Positions 6,613-11,498 of a stretch of DNA of 11,498 nucleotides are shown piece by piece. Each line of letters starts with the position of its first letter. Positions within the stretch are counted from its first letter, which is position 1. A program made the position numbers and the translations under genes. Under the pieces are notes generated by a model. It was not told where the DNA came from. It did no database searches and saw only the letters and a list, made by a program, of their open reading frames with translations. The DNA comes from Clostridia bacterium (lineage in GTDB: Bacteria; Bacillota_A; Clostridia; Lachnospirales; Lachnospiraceae): the NCBI GenBank assembly GCA_012515365.1, contig JAAYYM010000476.1, positions 1 through 11,498 on the forward strand. Direction: 5' to 3'.

Positions 6613-8463
6613 TTAGTTTAGGTATTGAGAAATGATATTCCATACACTGTTGGTCTGCAAACCAAGTTTCCATCCTGCCACACCGGCGATCTGATAAGAT
6701 TGTATTGCTTGCATTTTTGCTGTAATCGATGCATCATCTTCTAACCATACTTTATAGGTCACACCATCCTTTACGAATTCAGCATAATTCTGCTGTGTGG
6801 TTTCGTCCCATGTAGGGGTACAGCCGGCGCTCTTTACAAAATCAAGTGCACCCTGCATGCTCTGTGCATCTGAGGTGACCGTATAAGGGATATATTCCCC
6901 TGAGGCTTCGTTTACAGCATTTTCAGAATCACTGTCTTCAGCTGTTTTTGGTGTTTCAGTCCAGATTCTTGTATAAAATGGCAGTGCATTAATTACTTTT
7001 TCCTTTGGAACGACCTTTAGTGTTTCTTCGATTCCTTCTTTTACAAACCCGATTGAGGCAACAGAGCCGCTTTCTTCGGAGCCGGCATAGTGCTCGTCGT
7101 AGCCCATTATAATGACATAATCTGCAACACGTCCCTGCTCTTTTCGATTGTAATGAGATGTATATTCACGAGGAACATAGTTATCTACAGATAAAACCAG
7201 ATTATTTGCACGGCACTGAATGGATAATTCCCTTAGAAACTGTACATAGTGTGGTCCGGCGTCAGCTGTTATTTTTTCAAAATCAATATTCAGACCATCA
7301 ATGTTATATTCTTTTGCACTTGCGATCAGATTTGTAATGAGAGTCTGACGTGTAGCAGCATGTGAGAATATTTCAAAGGTATCTACTGAATTAGTAAAAT
7401 CATCAACAAGAGCCCAGACTTCAAGTCCCATACTATGTGCTGTATTTACATAGTCATGATCAGCACATGTGGTAAAGTTTCCGGCATTATCACTTAAAAA
7501 ATACCAAGTAGGAGATATCGTCGTAATACCACTTGTTCCTTCAAGCACTTCTTCCAGATATGAATTAGCAGTAGCATTTGTCACCTGATGCCATGCTAAG
7601 TTGATCGGGTAATCCTTGTGAATGTTTGGATATATTTCTTCTGCGATGGCTGCAGGAGGAGTCGGCGTTTCTTCTCCATAGTCAATTAACAGCTTGTTTT
7701 CCAAATAACCAATAAAGCCATCATCTGTTTTGACCTTAGACCATTCTTCCATTTCTTCAAGTACAACAACAGTCTCTTCCTTTGCAACATTTGTAAGGAT
7801 TTCACTTTTAATCCCGCCAAGTAAGCGGACATTACTTTTCTTTTTTACCTTTGCAGTCTTATATGCCGGCCATTCCAAATCTAAATCCATATGATAAGGA
7901 GTTCCTTCATATAAATGATAAGTGAATGCCACATAATTTTTTAAGTAATCTAAGGCAATGTATATGGTATCATTTTCTCTTCTGACAAGAACATAGCCAA
8001 CATCTGTCGGAGTTTCACCAATATAATAAGAAGTGCTTCCCATAGGAATACGAACGATGTCAGTGGCTGTTGTATATAATAAAGAATCACTGTCAGGATC
8101 CAGATAGAAGCGGTCAAAGAGTTTGGATGATACCAGATCATAATCGAGATAGCATGTACCATCATAGAGTTTTGCTTTGTCTGTCGTCAAGACATTACTT
8201 GTTATGATTGCCACATCTGTATCATCGTATACAGAAAAATATTCATTCAAATCTGCCTTTTGTGTCGAATATGAGTATTTCTCCAAAAGACCTGTGGATA
8301 AAGCAACAGCCAGAACAATTATGATTAGGAAAAAGACAACGAGAAAAGGTATTAATTTTTGGATCATTCGTCTTCTTCTTTTTTTCTTCTTACTGATTCT
8401 CTTTCTATTATCATTTTGTCTGTGACGAATCAAATCTGATTCACCGGGTATCATATCATTCAA
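6613..8463 (-). CDS. Membrane-anchored SH3-like / GH18 glycoside hydrolase
   Basis: Predicted cell-surface hydrolase of 616 residues, probably acting on peptidoglycan or another GlcNAc polymer. Order: a very basic cytoplasmic stretch (about 20-33), one transmembrane anchor (about 34-58, N-in), an extracellular domain (about 75-200) resembling the copper-amine-oxidase N-like domains of wall proteins, a bacterial SH3-like domain (about 203-263), a Pro-rich joint, and a GH18 barrel (about 283-610). The catalytic motif is DGLNIDFE (389-396): Glu396 is the acid/base, and Asn replaces the middle Asp of DxxDxDxE, as in the YaaH/SleL-like branch. MGYDEHY is at 453-459. The start is TTG at 8463, 7 nt after AGGAGG (8471-8476). 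The longer frame starting at 8523 would begin at about the transcription start, and ATG 8454 is too far from the ribosome site. It leads the unit with pflA and ferredoxin. Confidence 0.9.
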   Translation of the reverse strand: MNDMIPGESDLIRHRQNDNRKRISKKKKRRRRMIQKLIPFLVVFFLIIIVLAVALSTGLLEKYSYSTQKADLNEYFSVYDDTDVAIITSNVLTTDKAKLYDGTCYLDYDLVSSKLFDRFYLDPDSDSLLYTTATDIVRIPMGSTSYYIGETPTDVGYVLVRRENDTIYIALDYLKNYVAFTYHLYEGTPYHMDLDLEWPAYKTAKVKKKSNVRLLGGIKSEILTNVAKEETVVVLEEMEEWSKVKTDDGFIGYLENKLLIDYGEETPTPPAAIAEEIYPNIHKDYPINLAWHQVTNATANSYLEEVLEGTSGITTISPTWYFLSDNAGNFTTCADHDYVNTAHSMGLEVWALVDDFTNSVDTFEIFSHAATRQTLITNLIASAKEYNIDGLNIDFEKITADAGPHYVQFLRELSIQCRANNLVLSVDNYVPREYTSHYNRKEQGRVADYVIIMGYDEHYAGSEESGSVASIGFVKEGIEETLKVVPKEKVINALPFYTRIWTETPKTAEDSDSENAVNEASGEYIPYTVTSDAQSMQGALDFVKSAGCTPTWDETTQQNYAEFVKDGVTYKVWLEDDASITAKMQAIQSYQIAGVAGWKLGLQTNSVWNIISQYLN

Positions 8464-8470
8464 GATGGTT

Positions 8471-8476
8471 CCTCCT
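8471..8476 (-). promoter_or_regulatory. Shine-Dalgarno that fixes a TTG start for the GH18 gene
   Basis: AGGAGG on the minus strand is separated by 7 nt from TTG at 8461-8463. The next ATG downstream is 16 nt away and the upstream start of the open frame (8523) has no ribosome site, so TTG is the only start with normal spacing. Confidence 0.85.
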
Positions 8477-8525
8477 AATTGTAAATTAATCAAAAAAATG
8501 ATGATGTCATAAACACATAACAAAT

Positions 8526-8554
8526 ATTATAACAAAAAAAATAATATGAGTCAT
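8526..8554 (-). promoter_or_regulatory. Promoter of the GH18-pflA-ferredoxin unit
   Basis: Read on the minus strand: -35 ATGACT (8554-8549), 17-nt spacer, -10 TATAAT (8531-8526) preceded by TGT, an extended -10. Transcription should begin near 8519, leaving a leader of about 55 nt before the TTG start. Confidence 0.7.
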
Positions 8555-8579
8555 TAATAATATCGACATTTTATTTATT

Positions 8580-8729
8580 TCATTTTTTTTTAACAAAATG
8601 GGAAAAACCTGAACATAACGAATACATTTGTAACCCACCATAGATCATTATCCCTGCTGATTTCGGCATAGAGGGGCTTAAACCAAAGAAATCATTTCCC
8701 GTAACAAATGTATCAGCACTATCTGTCAT
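8580..8729 (-). CDS. Candidate 49-residue small protein overlapping the 78-residue gene
   Basis: The ATG at 8729 overlaps the end of the upstream small gene by 11 nt (ATGACAGATAG), an arrangement typical of translational coupling, and the frame stays open for 49 codons to TGA at 8580-8582. The N half is polar (TDSADTFVTGNDFF). The C half, about 25-46, is moderately hydrophobic and ends in FVKKK, compatible with a small membrane-associated protein. No Shine-Dalgarno is seen, so it would depend on coupling. I do not recognise it, and an open frame of this length can arise by chance in such DNA. The same bases also contain a long inverted repeat, so a structured RNA is the competing reading. Confidence 0.35.
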   Translation of the reverse strand: MTDSADTFVTGNDFFGLSPSMPKSAGIMIYGGLQMYSLCSGFSHFVKKK

Positions 8730-8955
8730 TAACAATATCATAATGAATTTCTGACATTATGCCATTTTCATCATGAAGATAATCTGCCATGTACAAGGTA
8801 TCCTCGTTTACAGCAATTATTTTTGCAGCTTCTTCAGAATCGTAACAGACTCCATCTACATAGATTTTGACTCCCTGCCTTGCAAAGGGCTCGAGATAAT
8901 TCAACATAGAGTGATGCACGTCTTCCTGTTTCCTGCTCATTTTTTTATCTTTCAA
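8719..8955 (-). CDS. Hypothetical 78-residue acidic protein, TTG start
   Basis: Unrecognised small soluble protein. It starts with a short basic stretch (MKDKKMSRKQ), then a helical part (HHSMLNYLEPFARQG) and a beta-like acidic C half (KIYVDGVCYDSEEAAKII, later YMADYLHDENG and EIHYDIVNDR). There is one Cys and no signal peptide or membrane segment. The start is TTG at 8953-8955, because AAGGAG lies 8 nt upstream of it, whereas the first ATG (codon 6) is 23 nt away. The TTG overlaps the stop of an upstream candidate frame as TTGA, and its own stop overlaps the candidate 49-residue frame, so it may sit in a coupled run of tiny genes read from the promoter at 9288-9316. A rightward 107-codon frame covers the same bases but has no ribosome site and looks like its shadow. 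Confidence 0.75.
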   Translation of the reverse strand: MKDKKMSRKQEDVHHSMLNYLEPFARQGVKIYVDGVCYDSEEAAKIIAVNEDTLYMADYLHDENGIMSEIHYDIVNDR

Positions 8956-9089
8956 GCTTTCTTCTCCTTTCTTATTGTCGGCAGATCAGGCCTCCATTCA
9001 GGATACTGTGATATACTCAATGCCAAAACAATTAATAAAATACTGCGATTTGCCGATAATAGAATCAAGAGATACCTTTTTGCGAGCAC
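8952..9089 (-). CDS. Candidate hydrophobic 45-codon small membrane protein
   Basis: Frame open from GTG at 9089 (or TTG at 9068, which has AAAAAGG 6 nt upstream and would give 38 residues) to TGA at 8952-8954. The product has a long hydrophobic segment (YLLILLSANRSILLIVLAL) and a polar, Pro- and Lys-containing tail ending RKEKKA, so a single membrane span with a short tail fits. The stop overlaps the TTG start of the 78-residue gene as TTGA, a usual coupling arrangement, and the ribosome site of that gene lies in its last codons. No homology is recognised. Evidence is limited to the open frame, the amphipathic plan and the overlap. Confidence 0.35.
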   Translation of the reverse strand: MLAKRYLLILLSANRSILLIVLALSISQYPEWRPDLPTIRKEKKA

Positions 9090-9114
9090 ATTTTAATAAA
9101 TGGTTGAATTATTG

Positions 9115-9129
9115 GTTCTGAATCAGAAC
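9115..9129. repeat. Perfect 15-nt dyad between mini-ORFs
   Basis: GTTCTGA and TCAGAAC flank a single central A, a perfect inverted repeat. No T-tract follows on either strand, so it is a poor terminator; it could be an operator or a processing hairpin between the candidate 26-codon and 45-codon frames. Confidence 0.6.
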
Positions 9130-9160
9130 AGAATATCTAGACTTCATTACGATAGACATA

Positions 9161-9241
9161 TTACATTTTACACTGGAAAAAAAGCATAAAATAGCGTAAA
9201 ATATATATATAGAATATAATAAAATAAATTAATAAAACCAC
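9161..9241 (-). CDS. Candidate 26-residue hydrophobic peptide
   Basis: GTG at 9241 begins a frame of 26 codons whose product is almost entirely Leu, Ile, Phe, Tyr, Met and Val, with single Arg, Gln, Cys and Lys residues. The signals in front of it are good: a near-consensus promoter at 9288-9316 and a strong Shine-Dalgarno AAAGAGGAGG (9254-9245). The GTG is 6 nt after its AAAGAGG part but only 3 nt after its AGGAGG part. The size and composition recall type I toxins and other regulatory or membrane mini-proteins. The DNA is extremely AT-rich, so hydrophobic codons are expected by chance, and no antisense antitoxin promoter was found. Treat as a hypothesis. Confidence 0.3.
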   Translation of the reverse strand: MVLLIYFIIFYIYILRYFMLFFQCKM

Positions 9242-9244
9242 GGT

Positions 9245-9281
9245 CCTCCTCTTTATGCAGATTGCAAAAGAGGCAACTCTT
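9245..9281 (-). promoter_or_regulatory. Leader hairpin overlapping a Shine-Dalgarno, with alternative fold
   Basis: On the minus strand CCTCTTT (9273-9267) pairs with AAAGAGG (9254-9248), and an inner TGCA/TGCA stem closes on a 3-nt loop, giving 11 pairs with one bulge. The 3' arm is most of the Shine-Dalgarno AAAGAGGAGG. CTCTT of the 5' arm can instead pair with AAGAG at 9281-9277 at the very start of the transcript, which would free the ribosome site. Confidence 0.5.
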
Positions 9282-9287
9282 CCCTGT

Positions 9288-9316
9288 AGTATAAGATACA
9301 TTTCTGTAAATATCAA
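9288..9316 (-). promoter_or_regulatory. Near-consensus leftward promoter upstream of the mini-ORFs
   Basis: -35 TTGATA (9316-9311), exactly 17-nt spacer, -10 TATACT (9293-9288), five of six matches in each box. The start point would be near 9281. It diverges from the mecA promoter at 9383-9412; the AT-rich stretch between them shows no other feature. Confidence 0.7.
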
Positions 9317-9382
9317 GAATTATTTTATTAAAATTAACTAAAATGGTTTACAAAACTTTAATCTTTCTATAATTCTAGTCTA

Positions 9383-9412
9383 TTGACATTAGGGTAGGTC
9401 ACGATTTAGTAT
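9383..9412 (+). promoter_or_regulatory. Promoter of mecA
   Basis: Perfect -35 TTGACA (9383-9388), 18-nt spacer, -10 TAGTAT (9407-9412, four of six). Transcription would begin near 9419, giving a leader of about 45 nt before the ATG at 9465. Confidence 0.6.
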
Positions 9413-9464
9413 ATATCTAAGCAATATCACTGCTATAAAAATAATCATGGAAGGATGTGATTAT

Positions 9465-10238
9465 ATGAAGATTGAAAAGGTAAATGATCATCAGATTCGT
9501 TGCACATTAACCAAAAGCGATTTGGCTGACAGAGAATTAAAAATCAGTGAATTGGCTTACGGAACAGATAAGGCGAAGAATCTGTTTCGTGATATGATGC
9601 AGCAGGCAGCATTTGAGTTTGGCTTTGAGGCTGAGGATATTCCACTCATGATAGAAGCAATTCCCCTATCAGCTGACTGTATTGTTTTAATCATTACAAA
9701 GGTAGAAGACCCGGAAGAACTGGATACACGTTTTTCAAAATTTGCACCGTCGGTACATGAAGATGATGTGGATGACATGATGCAGACCTTGAATGAGGAC
9801 GCAGAGAATGTATTGGATTTGTTTAAAAGGATGAGTCAGGATAAGAGTGCGCCGGATACTGAAGCTACAGAGGATCTACAGAGCGAGCCGGCAGAGCAGG
9901 AAATCATTGATCAGGAGAAAAATCTGGTCAGGGTATTTTCTTTCTATGATTTGGATTCTGTTTCAAGAAGTGCTATGGTATTAAAGAAGTACTATGAAGG
10001 TGAAAACTCTTTGTTCCAGGATAAGAGGAGCGGTCACTTTTTCCTCGTGATTTCTCAGTCAGAGCATACACCTGAAGAATTCAACAAGATCTGTAACGTT
10101 ATTACGGAATACGGTGTAGCAGAACGGACAACGGCTGCATTGGAAGCATATCTGGAAGAACACATGGAGCTGATACTGGAATGCAGTGCACTTCAGATTT
10201 TGGCAAGTGTAGAGTCTGGTAAAAAGAAAGTGAAATAA
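9465..10238 (+). CDS. mecA: MecA-type adaptor protein for ClpC
   Basis: Adaptor that binds substrate proteins with its N domain and delivers them to the ClpC-ClpP protease; in Bacillus it targets ComK and other regulators. The N domain (about 1-82) opens MKIEKVNDHQIRCTLTKSDL and contains LFRDMMQQAAFEFGF, both typical. The C domain (about 153-250, from EKNLVRVFSFYDLDSV to the end) is the ClpC-binding half. Between them lies a long, strongly acidic linker (about 90-150). At 257 residues it is longer than the roughly 220 of Bacillus, mostly because of this linker. The start at 9465 has GGAAGGA 9 nt upstream and matches the family N-terminus; the in-frame ATG at 9447 has no ribosome site. The gene stands alone with its own promoter and terminator. 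Confidence 0.92.
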   Translation: MKIEKVNDHQIRCTLTKSDLADRELKISELAYGTDKAKNLFRDMMQQAAFEFGFEAEDIPLMIEAIPLSADCIVLIITKVEDPEELDTRFSKFAPSVHEDDVDDMMQTLNEDAENVLDLFKRMSQDKSAPDTEATEDLQSEPAEQEIIDQEKNLVRVFSFYDLDSVSRSAMVLKKYYEGENSLFQDKRSGHFFLVISQSEHTPEEFNKICNVITEYGVAERTTAALEAYLEEHMELILECSALQILASVESGKKKVK

Positions 10239-10244
10239 CAAATC

Positions 10245-10279
10245 AAAAAAATGCAGGAGATTACTCCTGCATTTTTTTT
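10245..10279. terminator. Bidirectional terminator between mecA and the DUF1858 gene
   Basis: ATGCAGGAG (10251-10259) and CTCCTGCAT (10264-10272) form a perfect 9-bp stem with an ATTA loop. Six A precede it and seven T follow, so it can stop both the rightward mecA transcript and the leftward DUF1858 transcript. Confidence 0.95.
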
Positions 10280-10284
10280 GTAGT

Positions 10285-10300
10285 GCGTGCCATGGTACGC
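10285..10300. repeat. 16-nt near-perfect palindrome between convergent genes
   Basis: GCGT and ACGC arms surround a CCATGG core, with one non-complementary pair (G opposite T) between arm and core. It lies just beyond the terminator, before the DUF1858 stop. No function is evident; it could be a protein site or the remnant of another hairpin. Confidence 0.5.
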
Positions 10301-10325
10301 TTTCATAGGTGCATACGCATATGAA

Positions 10326-10517
10326 TCAGAGAGAGTTAACCTTTGCTACAAGTGTATCCACATCAATTCCATGAACCATTGCTGCTTCCTCTAATGTTTC
10401 ACCCTGAGCGGAAGGGCAACCCAGACAATGCATGCCTGCTTCCATTAATACAGGTGCAACATTAGGGTTTATCCGTAATAATTCCCCGATGGTCATATTC
10501 TTTGTAATATCTGCCAT
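10326..10517 (-). CDS. DUF1858 / hybrid-cluster-associated redox-disulfide domain protein
   Basis: A 63-residue cytoplasmic protein made of a single DUF1858 domain, the family called hybrid cluster protein-associated redox disulfide domain. Hallmarks are [22 protein letters not shown] and [17 protein letters not shown], with the CxxC pair Cys31 and Cys34. The family is thought to act in redox chemistry or Fe-S handling in anaerobes; the exact reaction is unknown. ATG 10517 is chosen because GGAGG lies 8 nt upstream. The frame opens further to 10577, but that codon lies in the -35 box of the promoter. The gene is a single transcription unit convergent with mecA and divergent from pflB. No hybrid cluster protein gene is in the window. 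Confidence 0.92.
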   Translation of the reverse strand: MADITKNMTIGELLRINPNVAPVLMEAGMHCLGCPSAQGETLEEAAMVHGIDVDTLVAKVNSL

Positions 10518-10548
10518 TTTTGTATCCTCCATAAAATTTGATGTTTTC

Positions 10549-10577
10549 ATTCTAATATGTTTTACCAAATGATTCAA
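10549..10577 (-). promoter_or_regulatory. Promoter of the DUF1858 gene
   Basis: Read leftward: -35 TTGAAT (10577-10572), 17-nt spacer, -10 TAGAAT (10554-10549), four and five of six matches. The start near 10542 leaves a leader of about 25 nt with the ribosome site GGAGG at 10526-10530. Confidence 0.7.
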
Positions 10578-10699
10578 GTAAATGTGAATGATTTTATAAA
10601 AAGATTATGATATATAAAAATTTTAAAAAAAAGTTGTATGATTTTTCTAAAAAATCGTCCAAAACCCCTGGGTGTATGTAAAAAAAAACAAGTATGATA

Positions 10700-10728
10700 T
10701 TGACGTGTATACACGATTAAACTATAAT
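10700..10728 (+). promoter_or_regulatory. Strong pflB promoter
   Basis: -35 TTGACG (10700-10705), exactly 17-nt spacer, perfect -10 TATAAT (10723-10728). Transcription should start near 10735, about 120 nt before the ATG of pflB. The 10578-10699 stretch upstream is A/T-rich, with A-tracts that may act as an UP-like element; nothing else is recognised there. Confidence 0.88.
10704..10715. promoter_or_regulatory. Perfect 12-bp palindrome in the pflB promoter (candidate operator)
   Basis: CGTGTATACACG is fully self-complementary. It overlaps the last two bases of the -35 box and the first ten of the spacer, a position where a bound protein would block RNA polymerase. The TGTATACA core is the sort of short dyad used by GntR-type and some other repressors. 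It does not match the Rex consensus (TTGTGAAN4TTCACAA-like) or Fnr (TTGATN4ATCAA). The regulator is unknown. Confidence 0.6.
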
Positions 10729-10777
10729 GTAAACACGGCTTAAATAAAGACTAAAGCGTAGCAATGACCAATATGTA

Positions 10778-10818
10778 TCATGTTGGTTTTAACATGACAG
10801 GTGATATTTTTATACCTG
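10778..10818 (+). promoter_or_regulatory. Two tandem hairpins in the pflB leader
   Basis: TCATGTT (10778-10784) pairs with AACATGA (10791-10797) around a GGTTTT loop. Directly after it CAGGT (10798-10802) pairs with ACCTG (10814-10818) around an AT-rich loop. Neither has a terminator T-tract. They may stabilise the 5' end or take part in leader regulation; no known riboswitch class was recognised. Confidence 0.5.
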
Positions 10819-10856
10819 CCAAACAAAAATATTTTAATAATAGGAGGCATTCGATA

Positions 10857-11498
10857 ATGAAATCAGAATGGAACGGTTTCGTAGGTGGAAAATGGGAAAA
10901 TGAAATCAATGTCAGAGATTTTATCCAGAAAAACTATACACCATATGATGGTGATGACGCTTTTTTGGCAGAACCTACACAAAACACAAAAGACTTATGG
11001 GCACAGGTACTTGATTTAATGAAGAAAGAGCGTGAAGCAGGCGGTGTTCTTGATATGGACACAAAGGTTGTTTCAACAATCACTTCACATGGTCCTGGAT
11101 ATTTAGACAAAAATAAAGAGACAATCGTTGGATTCCAGACAGACAAGCCTTTCAAACGTTCAATGCAGCCTTACGGTGGTATCCGTATGGCAGAGAAGGC
11201 ATGTTCAGACAATGGATATGAAGTAGATCCTGAAATCAGTGAGTTTTTCTCAACACACAGAAAAACACATAATGCAGGATGCTTTGATGCTTACAATGCA
11301 GAAATGAGAGCATGTCGTTCATCACATGTTATCACAGGTCTTCCAGATGCATACGGACGTGGACGTATCATTGGTGATTACAGACGTATCGCTCTTTATG
11401 GTATCGACAGACTGATCGAAGATAAGCTGGAGCAGAAAGATTCTACAGGACGTGTTATGACTGATGAAGTAATCCGTCTTCGTGAAGAAATTTCAGAG
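10857..11498 (+). CDS. pflB: Pyruvate formate-lyase, N-terminal 214 residues (cut by window end)
   Basis: Glycyl-radical enzyme that converts pyruvate and CoA to acetyl-CoA and formate in anaerobic fermentation. The visible part matches PflB throughout: WNGFVGGKWENEINVRDFIQ, TSHGPGYLDK, IVGFQTDKPFKRSMQPYGGIRM, RKTHNAGCFDAY and TGLPDAYGRGRIIGDYRR. The catalytic Cys-Cys pair and the radical glycine lie beyond the window in the remaining two thirds (the family is about 700-760 residues). The ribosome site TAGGAGG (10841-10847) is 9 nt before the ATG. The frame is open to the last base. Expression is likely high, given the consensus promoter, and may be controlled through the palindrome in it. 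The activase gene is not adjacent upstream; whether a second one lies downstream cannot be seen. Confidence 0.97.
   Translation, partial: MKSEWNGFVGGKWENEINVRDFIQKNYTPYDGDDAFLAEPTQNTKDLWAQVLDLMKKEREAGGVLDMDTKVVSTITSHGPGYLDKNKETIVGFQTDKPFKRSMQPYGGIRMAEKACSDNGYEVDPEISEFFSTHRKTHNAGCFDAYNAEMRACRSSHVITGLPDAYGRGRIIGDYRRIALYGIDRLIEDKLEQKDSTGRVMTDEVIRLREEISE

Noticed and set aside
8580..8720. Known riboswitch (c-di-AMP ydaO, c-di-GMP I/II, purine, TPP, FMN, SAM, THF, ZTP) near the GH18 gene
   Set aside because: None of the conserved cores I know for these classes is present, and the predicted GH18 promoter lies downstream of the element, so it would not be in that transcript.
8773..9096. Rightward 107-codon frame opposite the small leftward ORFs
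   Set aside because: No ribosome site or promoter in front, composition is a Phe/Ile/Cys-rich shadow, and the leftward 78-codon frame with a good Shine-Dalgarno explains the bases better.
9115..9129. Terminator between the mini-ORFs
   Set aside because: The 15-nt dyad would form only a short stem and is not followed by a T-tract on either strand.
10578..10856. ZTP (pfl motif) riboswitch upstream of pflB
   Set aside because: The GC-rich conserved blocks of that motif are absent; the leader holds only two simple AT-rich hairpins.

Overview
The window is AT-rich Firmicutes DNA. The order gdpP-rplI-dnaB, the Gram-positive adaptor MecA, a DUF1858 redox-disulfide protein, a clostridial-type 2[4Fe-4S] ferredoxin and pyruvate formate-lyase together point to an anaerobic, fermentative member of the Clostridia, most likely Lachnospiraceae (Roseburia/Agathobacter-like). 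The family-level call is inference from gene content and protein style; no database was searched.

Layout. 2-778 (+): 3' end of a gene for an alanine-rich protein built from an exact 29-residue (87-bp) tandem repeat, closed by a strong terminator. 889-4869 (+): an extended -10 promoter drives gdpP (c-di-AMP phosphodiesterase), rplI (ribosomal protein L9) and dnaB (replicative helicase), ending in a hairpin. 4897-5466 (+): a MerR-type HTH protein whose stop codon lies in the loop of a bidirectional terminator. 8554-5531 (-): one leftward unit of a membrane-anchored SH3/GH18 hydrolase (TTG start), pflA (PFL-activating enzyme) and a 56-residue ferredoxin. 9316-8580 (-): a near-consensus promoter reads into a run of very small ORFs (26, 45, 78 and 49 codons). 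The 78-codon one is well supported; the others are candidates. 9383-10279 (+): mecA with its own promoter and terminator. 10577-10326 (-): DUF1858 protein with its own promoter. 10700-11498 (+): a textbook promoter carrying a perfect 12-bp palindrome, a 120-nt leader with two hairpins, and the first 214 codons of pflB, cut by the window edge.

How it fits together. gdpP-rplI-dnaB is the conserved housekeeping cluster joining second-messenger turnover, translation and replication. pflB makes acetyl-CoA and formate from pyruvate and needs the glycyl radical installed by PflA. Here pflA lies 4.3 kb away on the other strand, next to a ferredoxin that could supply its electron. MecA is a ClpC adaptor. 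The least explained parts are the repeat protein at the left edge and the mini-ORF run at 8580-9241, where a hairpin at the start of the predicted transcript overlaps a strong Shine-Dalgarno sequence.

Five starts were moved from the longest ORF because a Shine-Dalgarno site, and often a promoter, excludes the upstream codon: gdpP (957), the GH18 protein (TTG, 8463), the 78-residue ORF (TTG, 8955), mecA (9465) and the DUF1858 protein (10517).
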